From contig JBKBHS010000001.1 of the NCBI GenBank assembly GCA_046299555.1, positions 434,001-498,000 on the forward strand: a stretch of 64,000 nucleotides of DNA, given 5' to 3'. The stretch's first letter is position 1. The number at the start of each line of letters is the position of its first letter. A program made the position numbers and the translations under genes. Positions 6,149-14,997 of this stretch are shown here, piece by piece. Below the pieces are notes generated by a model. That model saw nothing but the letters and a program-made list of their open reading frames with translations. It did no database searches and was not told where the DNA came from. Source of the DNA: CALKJP01 sp046299555 (GTDB taxonomy: Bacteria > Bacteroidota > Bacteroidia > JACCXN01).

Positions 6149-8572
6149 ATGCCTCCTTTAAAAACCGAAATCAAAGAAATTAATCAGCAGAGTCTTTGTT
6201 ATCATTGTGGAAATGATGCGTTAGAAGCGCCTATTCTGTTTGATGAAAAAACGTTTTGTTGCGAAGGTTGTAAAACAGTTTATGAAATTTTAAATCAAAA
6301 TAATCTTTGCGATTATTACGATTTAAATAATAATCCTGGCATAACAGCTAAAAACCCTGATGCGCTTAAGAAATTTGCAGTATTAGACGATGCAAAAGTG
6401 CGCCAAAAACTCATACAGTTTACCGATGGCAAACAAACAAAAGTTACATTTTACATTCCCTATATCCATTGCAGTTCTTGTGTTTGGCTGCTGGAGGTGT
6501 TATATAAATTAAATGCCGGAATAATTTCATCGCAAGTAAATTTTTTGCGCAAAGAAGTTTCAGTAACTTTTAAAGAAGATGTAATATCGCTTCGACAATT
6601 AGCCGAACTGCTTACCAATATTGGCTATGAGCCAAAACTGAGCTTTGACGATATTCAATCTGAAAAAAAGAAAGTCGGCATCAATAAAAATTATTACAAA
6701 TTAGGGGTAGCGTTTTTTGCATTCGGAAACATAATGCTGCTTAGTTTTCCTGAGTATTTGGGAATTGATGAATTAGCTGAAAGTGAATATCGACAATTTT
6801 TTGGATACCTCAATTTTATTTTGGCGCTTCCCGTTATGTTTTACAGCGCCTCCGGCTTTTTTAATTCTGCTTATCAAGGCTTACGACAAGGTGTTTTAAA
6901 TATGGACTTCCCAATTGTGTTAGGAATTATCGCCATGTTTGTAAGAAGTTCATACGAAATATTTTCAGGAACAGGAGCCGGTTATATGGATACCTTGGCA
7001 AGTTTGGTTTTCTTAATGCTGGTAGGTAGAATGTTTCAGAATAAATCATACGAACGCATTTCATTCGAGCGTGATTATAAATCATACTTTCCGGTTTCAA
7101 CTACAGTAATAGAAAAAGGTGAAGAAAAAATAATTCCGCTTTCTGAATTAAAAGTTGGTCAGCGACTCATAATCAGAAATGGAGAATTAATTCCTGCCGA
7201 TGCCATTTTATTTAAAGGCGAAGCTCATATCGATTACAGTTTTGTTACGGGAGAATCTGTTCCGGTAGAGGTAGTGTTGGGCGAAATTGTATATGCCGGA
7301 GGTCGCCAACAGGGAGGAGCTATAGAGGTAGAGGTAATTAAAGAAGTTTCTCAGAGTTATTTAACTCAGCTTTGGAATGATAAAGCTTTTAAAAAAGAAA
7401 CCAAAAATGATATTGGTTCATTGGCAAGCAAAGTAAGTAAATGGTTTACTTTGGTGGTTTTAGCTATATCATTTATTGCAGCTGCTTTTTGGATTTGGAA
7501 AGGAGATAATTATAAAGCCCTAAATGCTTTTACTGCAGTTTTAATTATTACCTGCCCATGTGCATTGGCACTTTCTACACCTTTTACCTTAGGTAATGCT
7601 ATGCGCATATTGGGAAGAAACAAACTGTATGTAAAAAATGCAGAAGCAATAGAAAAAGCAGGAAAAATTACCTCTATCGTATTTGATAAGACAGGAACCC
7701 TTACTCAAAATAATCAATCAAAAATTGATTATAGCGGAGAAGTATTAAATAGTGTTCAAACATCAATGTTGCGTTCATTATTCAGAAACTCTTCCCATCC
7801 ATTAAGTAAAAAACTTTCGGATTATTTAGGAAAAGGAGATTTGTTTACTGTTTCGGAATTTAAAGAAATAGTTGGAAAAGGCATAGAAGCAAAAGTTAAC
7901 AATGTGCTTGTAAAAGCTGGGTCAGCAACATACTTAAACATAAAGTCAGACGATACAACAGCTATTGGAAGCAAAGTCTATATAGCATTTGATGGAAAAG
8001 TTGCAGGAGTTTTTACTATTAATAATTCCTATCGCAAAGGATTAGAAAAAATAATTGAAAATCTTTCTCACAACTACAAGCTGCATGTATTATCAGGTGA
8101 TAATGATAAGGAAAAAGAATATCTCAAAGGCGTTTTTGGCAAAACAGCCGAGCTTCACTTTAACCAATCTCCGGCTGACAAATTAAATTTCATTAAGAAA
8201 ATTCAGTCACAAGGCGAAAAGGTAATGATGATAGGAGATGGTTTAAATGATGCCGGAGCATTAAAGCAAAGCGATGTAGGTATTGCTATTTCTGACGATA
8301 TAAATAATTTTTCGCCAGCTTGTGATGCCGTTTTAGAAGCTAATGAATTTCATAAACTACCATCTTTTTTAAGTTTTTCTCGAAGTTGTGTTTTTATCAT
8401 TCTTTTGAGTTTTATGTTGTCGTTTGCTTACAATATAGTTGGAACCTGGTTTGCTGTTAGCGGTGAATTATCTCCTTTATTTGCTGCTGTATTAATGCCG
8501 GTAAGTTCTGTAACCATTATACTTTTTACAACCATATCCAGCAATATTTCAGCAAAACGAAAAAAAATGTAA
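6149..8572 (+). CDS. ccoI: Copper-translocating P-type ATPase for cbb3 assembly (CcoI/FixI)
   Basis: A P1B-type ATPase that exports copper across the inner membrane for cbb3 oxidase assembly. The N-terminus carries a cysteine-rich metal-binding module (CYHC at residues 17-20 and CCEGC at 37-41), then an HMA-like domain with HCSSCVW near residue 110. Membrane helices follow, with TGES near 366 (actuator), the ion-binding CPCALALSTP near 469, the phosphorylation motif DKTGTLT near 513, SSHPLSKK (the P1B HP motif) and GDGLNDAGA near 697. Length 807 is typical for FixI-type enzymes. It lies between the RIC gene and the cbb3 structural genes, which supports the cbb3 role over general copper detoxification (CopA). 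Confidence 0.93.
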   Translation: MPPLKTEIKEINQQSLCYHCGNDALEAPILFDEKTFCCEGCKTVYEILNQNNLCDYYDLNNNPGITAKNPDALKKFAVLDDAKVRQKLIQFTDGKQTKVTFYIPYIHCSSCVWLLEVLYKLNAGIISSQVNFLRKEVSVTFKEDVISLRQLAELLTNIGYEPKLSFDDIQSEKKKVGINKNYYKLGVAFFAFGNIMLLSFPEYLGIDELAESEYRQFFGYLNFILALPVMFYSASGFFNSAYQGLRQGVLNMDFPIVLGIIAMFVRSSYEIFSGTGAGYMDTLASLVFLMLVGRMFQNKSYERISFERDYKSYFPVSTTVIEKGEEKIIPLSELKVGQRLIIRNGELIPADAILFKGEAHIDYSFVTGESVPVEVVLGEIVYAGGRQQGGAIEVEVIKEVSQSYLTQLWNDKAFKKETKNDIGSLASKVSKWFTLVVLAISFIAAAFWIWKGDNYKALNAFTAVLIITCPCALALSTPFTLGNAMRILGRNKLYVKNAEAIEKAGKITSIVFDKTGTLTQNNQSKIDYSGEVLNSVQTSMLRSLFRNSSHPLSKKLSDYLGKGDLFTVSEFKEIVGKGIEAKVNNVLVKAGSATYLNIKSDDTTAIGSKVYIAFDGKVAGVFTINNSYRKGLEKIIENLSHNYKLHVLSGDNDKEKEYLKGVFGKTAELHFNQSPADKLNFIKKIQSQGEKVMMIGDGLNDAGALKQSDVGIAISDDINNFSPACDAVLEANEFHKLPSFLSFSRSCVFIILLSFMLSFAYNIVGTWFAVSGELSPLFAAVLMPVSSVTIILFTTISSNISAKRKKM

Positions 8573-8600
8573 TTACAATGTTATGTAGTTTAAATAGGCC

Positions 8601-8618
8601 TTTTGGAATAATCCAAAA
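8601..8618. repeat. Inverted repeat TTTTGGA-N4-TCCAAAA
   Basis: Perfect 7-4-7 inverted repeat just after ccoI and 23 bp (centre to centre) upstream of the first CRP/FNR-type site. It lacks a T-run, so it is a poor terminator. It could be a third regulatory element or a weak transcript-stabilising hairpin. Confidence 0.4.
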
Positions 8619-8625
8619 TCAAAAA

Positions 8626-8691
8626 ATGATAAAAATCATATTCAGACATGATTTATATCATACATAACAAGAATTAACAAAAATACATTTG
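8626..8691 (+). promoter_or_regulatory. Dual CRP/FNR-type sites and -7 box of the cbb3 cluster
   Basis: Two perfect palindromes, ATGAT-aaaa-ATCAT at 8626-8639 (centre 8632.5) and ATGAT-ttat-ATCAT at 8648-8661 (centre 8654.5), lie 22 bp apart. TACATTTG, a perfect TAnnTTTG box, is at 8684-8691, its centre 33 bp after the proximal site. These are the same two distances as in the RIC promoter. The ccoS start (GTG 8709) follows 17 bases after the box. The half-site TGAT is that of FNR-type proteins. Confidence 0.8.
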
Positions 8692-8708
8692 ACCCAAAAT
8701 TATCATTA

Positions 8709-8897
8709 GTGAGCGCATTATTTGTATTAATAGGAGTAAGTTTAGTAGTAGCCGTTGGCTTTTTAATAGCCTTTTTGTGGGCTGTAAAAAAAGGCCAGTA
8801 CGAAGATGATTATACACCTTCTTTGCGAATGCTTTTTGATGATAAACCCAAAAAAGAATTAAAAGAGAATACAAACAATACCAATACAAACATCTGA
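8709..8897 (+). CDS. ccoS: cbb3 oxidase assembly protein CcoS
   Basis: A 62-residue single-span membrane protein needed to insert cofactors (heme b and copper) into CcoN. Residues 1-26 form one hydrophobic helix (FVLIGVSLVVAVGFLIAFLW), followed by the family's short Asp-rich motif (KKGQYEDDYTPSLRMLFDD) and a polar Asn/Thr tail. The start is GTG, 17 bases downstream of the promoter box at 8684. The next gene starts two bases after the stop. Having ccoS first and ccoI immediately upstream is a common Bacteroidota order. Confidence 0.92.
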   Translation: MSALFVLIGVSLVVAVGFLIAFLWAVKKGQYEDDYTPSLRMLFDDKPKKELKENTNNTNTNI

Positions 8898-8899
8898 CT

Positions 8900-11023
8900 A
8901 TGGAAATCGAAAAATTCAGTTACGATAATAAGATCGTAAAAATGTTTGCCTACGCTACCATCATCTTTGGTTTAGTAGGTATGACAGTTGGTTTACTGGT
9001 TGCCTTGCAATTAGTATTTCCTGCATTAAACTTTGGATTTGAAATGACAACATTTGGCCGTGTTAGGCCGCTGCATACGAATGCGGTAATTTTTGCTTTT
9101 GTAGGGAATGGAATTTTCATGGGGGTATACTATTCCTTGCAGAGATTATGCAAAGCCCGCATGTACAGTGATTTGCTAAGCCGAATTCACTTTTGGGGTT
9201 GGCAGCTTATCATTTTGTCAGCGGCCATCACGTTGCCCTTAGGGATTACCACCGGTAAAGAATATGCCGAATTAGAGTGGCCAATTGATATTGCCATAGC
9301 ATTAATTTGGGTAGTTTTTGGTATCAATATGTTTGGTACTATTTTAAAACGTAGAGAAAGACATTTATATGTAGCTATATGGTTTTACATAGCAACTTTT
9401 GTAACAGTTGCAGTATTACATATCGTAAACTCATTTGAACTTCCGGTATCATTTTTAAAAAGTTATTCTTGGTATGCCGGTGTTCAAGATGCATTAGTAC
9501 AATGGTGGTATGGACATAATGCAGTAGCATTTTTCTTAACTACACCCTATTTAGGATTGATGTATTACTTTATGCCTAAAGCAGCAAATCGTCCTGTATA
9601 TTCATACCGATTATCGATTATTCACTTTTGGGCATTAATTTTCATTTACATTTGGGCTGGTCCACATCACTTATTATACACAGCCTTGCCAGATTGGGCA
9701 CAATCATTAGGTGTTGTATTTTCTGTTATGTTGATTGCACCATCTTGGGGCGGTATGATTAATGGATTATTAACACTGCGTGGCGCATGGGATAAAGTTC
9801 GTGAAGATGTAGTGTTAAAGTTTATGGTGGTAGCTGTAACCGCATACGGTATGGCAACATTTGAAGGACCAATGCTATCATTAAAAAATGTAAATGCAAT
9901 TGCGCACTTTACCGACTGGATTATTGGTCACGTTCATATTGGAGGATTAGGATGGAATGGATTCTTAACTTTTGGTATTCTTTACTGGTTAATTCCTCGA
10001 ATTTTTAGAACAGAATTATACTCTAAAAAATTAGCCAACTGGCATTTTTGGATAGGTACATTAGGCATTGTATTATATGCTGTCCCAATGTACTGGGCGG
10101 GCTTTACACAAAGCTTTATGTGGAAAGAATTTACTCCTGAAGGCATGATTAAGTATCCAAACTTCCTTGAAACTGTAACGAATCTTATTCCACTATATGC
10201 ACTTCGTTCATTAGGGGGTGCCTTATATCTGATAGGTGCTATTATGATGACCTATAATTTAATTAAAACTATAAAAGCAGGAAGTTTTGTGGCTAACGAA
10301 GAAGCTGAAGCTCCTGCATTGGCGCCACATGTTGAAGTTCATAAAGGAGAGCACTGGCATCGCTGGATTGAAAGAAGACCGGTACAAATGTTAGTATTAA
10401 GCTTGGTATTAATATTAATTGGTGGTATAGTTGAAATGGTGCCAACATTCTTAATAAAATCAAACATTCCAACTATATCGAGTGTAAAACCATATACACC
10501 GCTTGAATTAGAAGGACGTGATATTTATATCAGAGAAGGTTGTTATACTTGCCATTCACAAATGGTTCGTCCATTCCGTTCGGAAACAGCTCGTTATGGC
10601 GAATATTCAAAGGCGGGAGAATACGTGTATGATCATCCTTTCCAATGGGGTTCAAAAAGAACAGGACCTGATTTACATCGTGTTGGTGGCAAGTATCCGG
10701 ACTCATGGCATTTTAATCACTTTTTAGATCCAACATCCATGTCTCCCGGCTCTATTATGCCTACTTATCCATGGCTGTTTGAAAAAAAATTGAATACATC
10801 TTTAACTGCTAAAAAAATAACTGCCATGAGAACATTGGGAGTACCATATCCTGAAGGATATGAAGAACAAGCAGTAGAAGATTTACAAAAACAAGCAAAT
10901 CAAATAGTTGAAAATCTTAGAAAAGACAAAATAGAAATAATGAGCGATAGAGAAGTGATAGCATTAATAGCCTACATGCAACGCTTAGGGGTAGATATTA
11001 AAGCACAAACAGCAGAGAAATAA
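8900..11023 (+). CDS. ccoN: Fused cytochrome cbb3 oxidase subunits I and II (CcoNO)
   Basis: The catalytic core of the high-affinity terminal oxidase that reduces oxygen to water and pumps protons. Residues 1-~470 are CcoN, a 12-helix heme-copper subunit with its characteristic histidines (RPLHTNAV, QWWYGHNAVAFF, GPHHLLYT, and the GHVHIGGLGWNG pair near residue 345). Residues ~495-707 are CcoO, with one anchor helix and a c-type heme site, GCYTCHSQMVRPF, starting near residue 546 and an axial Met in GSIMPTYPW near 619. The N-O fusion is typical of this phylum. It lies in an operon with ccoS, ccoQ and ccoP, with 2- to 26-bp gaps. Confidence 0.97.
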   Translation: MEIEKFSYDNKIVKMFAYATIIFGLVGMTVGLLVALQLVFPALNFGFEMTTFGRVRPLHTNAVIFAFVGNGIFMGVYYSLQRLCKARMYSDLLSRIHFWGWQLIILSAAITLPLGITTGKEYAELEWPIDIAIALIWVVFGINMFGTILKRRERHLYVAIWFYIATFVTVAVLHIVNSFELPVSFLKSYSWYAGVQDALVQWWYGHNAVAFFLTTPYLGLMYYFMPKAANRPVYSYRLSIIHFWALIFIYIWAGPHHLLYTALPDWAQSLGVVFSVMLIAPSWGGMINGLLTLRGAWDKVREDVVLKFMVVAVTAYGMATFEGPMLSLKNVNAIAHFTDWIIGHVHIGGLGWNGFLTFGILYWLIPRIFRTELYSKKLANWHFWIGTLGIVLYAVPMYWAGFTQSFMWKEFTPEGMIKYPNFLETVTNLIPLYALRSLGGALYLIGAIMMTYNLIKTIKAGSFVANEEAEAPALAPHVEVHKGEHWHRWIERRPVQMLVLSLVLILIGGIVEMVPTFLIKSNIPTISSVKPYTPLELEGRDIYIREGCYTCHSQMVRPFRSETARYGEYSKAGEYVYDHPFQWGSKRTGPDLHRVGGKYPDSWHFNHFLDPTSMSPGSIMPTYPWLFEKKLNTSLTAKKITAMRTLGVPYPEGYEEQAVEDLQKQANQIVENLRKDKIEIMSDREVIALIAYMQRLGVDIKAQTAEK

Positions 11024-11049
11024 TGTTTAAACATTAAAAATTTATTGTC

Positions 11050-11241
11050 ATGAAATTTATAAATTATTTAAGTACAATAGCAGGAATTGAAATTTACCCT
11101 TTAATTTCATTGATAATATTCTTCCTGTTTTTTGTAGCGCTTTTTGTTTATGTGTTTACAACTAAAAAAGAACATATAGCAGAAGTTGAAGTAATCCCAT
11201 TAAGTGATTCTATAAATAACGATAACGAATTAAAATCTTAA
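11050..11241 (+). CDS. ccoQ: cbb3 oxidase small subunit CcoQ-like
   Basis: A 63-residue protein with one transmembrane helix (residues ~15-37, LISLIIFFLFFVALFVYVF) followed by TTKKEHIAEVE and an acidic tail. Small single-span proteins at this place between ccoNO and ccoP are CcoQ/FixQ, which stabilise the oxidase. Sequence conservation in the family is low, so the call rests on size, topology and position. The stop is four bases before the ccoP start. Confidence 0.8.
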   Translation: MKFINYLSTIAGIEIYPLISLIIFFLFFVALFVYVFTTKKEHIAEVEVIPLSDSINNDNELKS

Positions 11242-11245
11242 AACC

Positions 11246-12385
11246 ATGTGTATCAAAAAATATATAAAACCAATAGCAGCTGCAAATCTTATGTTTTCAG
11301 CCGGTACAACATTGGCTCAGGAAATTACTAAAGAACCTTATACAGCAAATGAAATTCTTACAAATGCGATGTTTTGGATTTTGTCAGGAATCGTTATAAT
11401 TCTTTTTATCATTATAACGGTGCTTGCAAGCGCAGTTAAAAATATGGCAGAATTTTGGAAAAATTCCAAATCTACACTCAAAACATTAGCATTAATTGTT
11501 GTAACATTGTTTTCTGTTGATTTATTTGCACAGAACGAATCAGAAAAAATTACAGCATTAGCAACTAATATTGGAGGATTAACACCTACCGTATTTTATT
11601 TATTTCTTACCATTATTGCAATTGAAATATCAATAATTGCAGCATTATTTTTTATCTTAAAACGTCTTATTAATTTAAATAAAAAGGAAGAAGAGATAGT
11701 TGTTGTAAAAGAAGTTTCTCTTTTAGACAAGTTTAATGCTTCTGTTGCCGTAGAAAACGAAAAAGATATTTTATTAGATCATAATTATGATGGAATAAAA
11801 GAATTAGATAATAGCCTACCGCCTTGGTGGAAATATGGATTTTATTTTACAATTGTTTGGAGTATCATTTACTTAATTTATTATCATTTAGGAAGTGGTC
11901 CATCATCTGAAAAAGAATATAATGATGAAGTTGCTTTAGCGCAATTACAAATAGAAGAATACATGAAAAAATCAGCAAATGCTGTTGATGAAAATTCTGT
12001 AACTCTTGCAAGCGATGCCTCAAGTTTAGATGCAGGAAAAAGTATATATATGGATAATTGTGCAGCTTGTCACGGAAGATTAGGAGAGGGTGGTGTTGGC
12101 CCAAATTTAACAGACGACTATTGGTTACATGGAGGAAGTATAAAAGATGTTTTTAAAACAATTAAGTATGGTGTTCCTGCAAAAGGAATGAAATCTTGGC
12201 AAGCCGAATTAAGTCCGTCACAAATACGTCAAGTTGCTAGTTTTATTAAATCGCTGCACGGAACGAATCCTCCCAATGCTAAAGAAAAACAAGGAGAATT
12301 ATACAAAGAAGATGCTACAGAAAATAATACAACAGCTACGGAAAATACCACTGCAGATTCTACAGCCGTAGTAGCAAATCCTTAA
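11246..12385 (+). CDS. ccoP: cbb3 oxidase cytochrome c subunit CcoP, mono-heme, extended N-terminus
   Basis: Passes electrons from the quinol side to CcoO/CcoN. The C-terminal third is a class I cytochrome c domain with one heme motif, DNCAACHGRLGEGG (CAACH at residues 272-276), and a likely Met ligand in GMKSWQAEL. Only one CxxCH exists, whereas proteobacterial CcoP has two. Unusually, several hydrophobic segments precede the usual CcoP anchor: about residues 10-25, 40-62, 78-92 and 113-135, then NSLPPWWKYGFYFTIVWSII near 190, which is the conserved CcoP anchor. A low-complexity Thr/Asn/Ala tail ends the protein. The start ATG 11246 fits the tight operon spacing. Confidence 0.93.
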   Translation: MCIKKYIKPIAAANLMFSAGTTLAQEITKEPYTANEILTNAMFWILSGIVIILFIIITVLASAVKNMAEFWKNSKSTLKTLALIVVTLFSVDLFAQNESEKITALATNIGGLTPTVFYLFLTIIAIEISIIAALFFILKRLINLNKKEEEIVVVKEVSLLDKFNASVAVENEKDILLDHNYDGIKELDNSLPPWWKYGFYFTIVWSIIYLIYYHLGSGPSSEKEYNDEVALAQLQIEEYMKKSANAVDENSVTLASDASSLDAGKSIYMDNCAACHGRLGEGGVGPNLTDDYWLHGGSIKDVFKTIKYGVPAKGMKSWQAELSPSQIRQVASFIKSLHGTNPPNAKEKQGELYKEDATENNTTATENTTADSTAVVANP

Positions 12386-12405
12386 AAAATAAAAACCTAC
12401 TTTTT

Positions 12406-13827
12406 ATGAATACCTCCGACCCCCACAGTAAAAAGAAATTCATTGATGAATCGTTCAGAGATTCTGTTGCTACAATAAATCAGGAAGGCAAGCGCAATTG
12501 GATATATCCCTTAAAACCTTCGGGAAAATATTATAATGCACGAACATGGTTAAGTATTTTTTACATTATTGTATTTTTTACTTTACCTTTTATAAAATTT
12601 AATGGAGAGCCCATTTTTTTGTTTAATATTATTGAACGCAAGTTTATTCTTTTTGGATTTATTTTTTGGCCTCAGGACTTTTTCATTTTCGGAATAGGAA
12701 TGGTAACCATGGTAATTTTTATTGCCTTGTTTACCGTTGCTTTTGGTAGAATATTCTGTGGATGGATTTGTCCACAAACCATTTTTATGGAAATGATTTT
12801 TAGAAAAATAGAGTATTTTATCGAAGGAGATGCTCCTCAACAAAAGGCGCTTTCCAAACAACCATGGAACAAAGAAAAAATTTTAAAACGAGGAGGCAAA
12901 TATGTTGTTTTTTTTCTTTTATCATTTTTAATTGCCAATACATTTTTATCCTATATCATTGGAGTTGATGAATTATTTAAAATTATTAGCGAACCTATAT
13001 CTCAACATCTAACCGGTTTTATATCCTTGCTTCTTTTTACGGGAGTTTTCTTTTTTGTTTATGCATGGTTTAGAGAGCAGGCATGTATTGTGGTATGTCC
13101 TTATGGTAGATTACAAGGAGTTTTAATGGATAGAGATACCATGGTGGTTGCTTACGATTATGTAAGAGGAGAACCAAGAGCTAAATACAAAAAAAACGAA
13201 ACGCGTAAGTATGGCGATTGTATTGATTGTGGTCAGTGTGTAAAAGTTTGTCCTACCGGAATTGATATAAGAAATGGCACACAATTAGAATGCGTAAATT
13301 GTACAGCATGCATTGATGCTTGTGATTTTATGATGGAAAAAGTTGGTTTTGAAAAGGGTTTAATACGCTATGCATCTGAAAACAATATAGCCGCTAACGC
13401 CAAGCAACGTTTTACTCCACGAATGAAAGCTTATAGTGCAGTTCTTACTTTATTAGTAGGAGTATTAGTTTTTTTATTAGTAACACGAACAGATGTAGAT
13501 GCAACTATTTTACGTGCTCAAGGACAACTTTACCAAGAGTATGAAAACAATAAAATAAGTAACCTATATAATGTTAAAGTGATTAACAAAACACGCAAAG
13601 AAATGCCAATATCCCTTAAGCTTGAAAATGCTGATGGAGAAATTGAATTGGTAGGACATAACAGTTTAGTGGTCCCTCCGGAAGGATTAGTTGAAGGAAC
13701 ATTTTTTGTAAAAGTTGATAAGTCGTTTGTAAAAGAAAGAAAAAACAAGTTGGTAATAGGAGTTTATTCTGGTGATAAAAAAATAGAAACCATTAAAACC
13801 AATTTCTTAGGGCCTTTTATTAATTAA
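12406..13827 (+). CDS. ccoG: cbb3 oxidase accessory ferredoxin CcoG (RdxA/FixG)
   Basis: A membrane-bound polyferredoxin reported to reduce Cu(II) for cbb3 assembly. Four to five membrane helices hold a NapH-like core with FCGWICPQTIF near residue 121 and CIVVCPYGRLQG near 227. Two 4Fe-4S sets follow: CIDCGQCVKVCPTGID near 274 and CVNCTACIDACDFMM near 298. A C-terminal Ig-like FixG domain occupies the last ~110 residues, after one more helix at ~350. Length 473 is normal. It starts 20 bp after ccoP. Confidence 0.95.
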   Translation: MNTSDPHSKKKFIDESFRDSVATINQEGKRNWIYPLKPSGKYYNARTWLSIFYIIVFFTLPFIKFNGEPIFLFNIIERKFILFGFIFWPQDFFIFGIGMVTMVIFIALFTVAFGRIFCGWICPQTIFMEMIFRKIEYFIEGDAPQQKALSKQPWNKEKILKRGGKYVVFFLLSFLIANTFLSYIIGVDELFKIISEPISQHLTGFISLLLFTGVFFFVYAWFREQACIVVCPYGRLQGVLMDRDTMVVAYDYVRGEPRAKYKKNETRKYGDCIDCGQCVKVCPTGIDIRNGTQLECVNCTACIDACDFMMEKVGFEKGLIRYASENNIAANAKQRFTPRMKAYSAVLTLLVGVLVFLLVTRTDVDATILRAQGQLYQEYENNKISNLYNVKVINKTRKEMPISLKLENADGEIELVGHNSLVVPPEGLVEGTFFVKVDKSFVKERKNKLVIGVYSGDKKIETIKTNFLGPFIN

Positions 13828-13839
13828 AAAAATGTATAT

Positions 13840-14283
13840 ATGAATATTAGTTGGGGATACAGAATTGCAGCACTTTACATAGGATTTGTAATACTGGTTT
13901 TATTTATGGTCTTCTTAGCCATGAATCAAAAAATAGAATTAGTAACGCCTGATTACTACGCCAAAGAATTAAAATTTCAGCAGGAAATTGATGCCTTAAA
14001 TAATGCAGGAATGCTTTCTGCCAATGTTCAGGTTGAAATTCAAAACAATGCTGTTATAATTGCATTTCCTGAAGAGATGAAAAACTTAGAAATAAAAGGA
14101 GAAGCTCTCATGTTTCGACCATCAGACAGTTCTTTAGATATATCTTTTCCATTAGAGCTAAATACAGATGGTAAAATGCTCCTTAAATCTGAAAAATTTA
14201 AAACAGGTTTATATAAACTTATTGTAAAGTGGACAACAGAAGGAAAGAATTATCAATCTGAGCACACCGTAGTTTTACCATAA
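13840..14283 (+). CDS. ccoH: cbb3 accessory protein FixH/CcoH
   Basis: A 147-residue protein with one N-terminal helix (YRIAALYIGFVILVLFMVFL) and a periplasmic beta-domain, in the standard position after ccoG. LVTPDYYAKELKFQQEIDAL is the conserved FixH segment. The family acts with CcoI in oxidase assembly or stabilisation. The next gene follows two bases after the stop. Confidence 0.88.
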   Translation: MNISWGYRIAALYIGFVILVLFMVFLAMNQKIELVTPDYYAKELKFQQEIDALNNAGMLSANVQVEIQNNAVIIAFPEEMKNLEIKGEALMFRPSDSSLDISFPLELNTDGKMLLKSEKFKTGLYKLIVKWTTEGKNYQSEHTVVLP

Positions 14284-14285
14284 AT

Positions 14286-14996
14286 ATGGAATGGATTATT
14301 GCAGCATTAACCATGGGTCTTTTAGGTAGCTTTCACTGCATAGGTATGTGTGGTCCTATTGCTTTGGCTTTGCCTGTGGGCCATTTTAGCAGGAGCGGAA
14401 AAATTGCTGCAATATTAGTTTACAATTTCGGACGAGTTATAACGTACGCCTTCTTTGGTCTTTTGTTTGGACTAATCGGTCAAGGGTTTGCCTTGGCCGG
14501 ATTTCAGCAAATTATGTCAATTGTAATCGGAAGCATTTTGTTATTGGTTGTATTATTTCCATACTCTTGGAGCCAAAAAATGGGCATAAGCAAATGGAAT
14601 GGATGGGTTAATAAAATAAAATTAAAGCTTGGATTGTTGTTTAAACAACGTTCTATTTCTGCATTATTTTCCATAGGCTTATTAAATGGTTTATTACCTT
14701 GTGGCTTGGTTTATATGGCAATAGCAGGTTCTGTTGCCATGGCAGATGCTACTAAAGGTAGTTTGTTTATGTCATTATTTGGCTTAGGTACTATTCCTGC
14801 AATGTTTACAGTTACGTTTATAAAAGACTTTATATCTTTATCAGTAAGAAATAAAATTCAAAAAGCTGTTCCTGTTTTTGTAGCGGTAATGGCCATACTT
14901 TTAATACTTAGAGGATTAAACCTAGGAATACCTTATGTTAGCCCTAAGGTTCAACAGGCTGAATGTACTACCATGAGTTGTTGCGCAAAAAAGTAA
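14286..14996 (+). CDS. SafE/TauE-type (UreH-like) membrane protein of the cbb3 cluster
   Basis: A polytopic protein of 236 residues with about six helices. Two repeats carry a conserved Cys/Pro motif: GSFHCIGMCGPIALALP at residues ~15-31 and LLNGLLPCGLVYMAIAGS in the second half. This family is regularly found behind ccoGH and is thought to act in copper or cofactor supply, though its transport activity is unproven. The tail ends QQAECTTMSCCAKK, three cysteines in the last ten residues that could bind a soft metal. The hemN start follows one base after the stop, so the two are surely cotranscribed. Confidence 0.8.
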   Translation: MEWIIAALTMGLLGSFHCIGMCGPIALALPVGHFSRSGKIAAILVYNFGRVITYAFFGLLFGLIGQGFALAGFQQIMSIVIGSILLLVVLFPYSWSQKMGISKWNGWVNKIKLKLGLLFKQRSISALFSIGLLNGLLPCGLVYMAIAGSVAMADATKGSLFMSLFGLGTIPAMFTVTFIKDFISLSVRNKIQKAVPVFVAVMAILLILRGLNLGIPYVSPKVQQAECTTMSCCAKK

Positions 14997-14997
14997 T

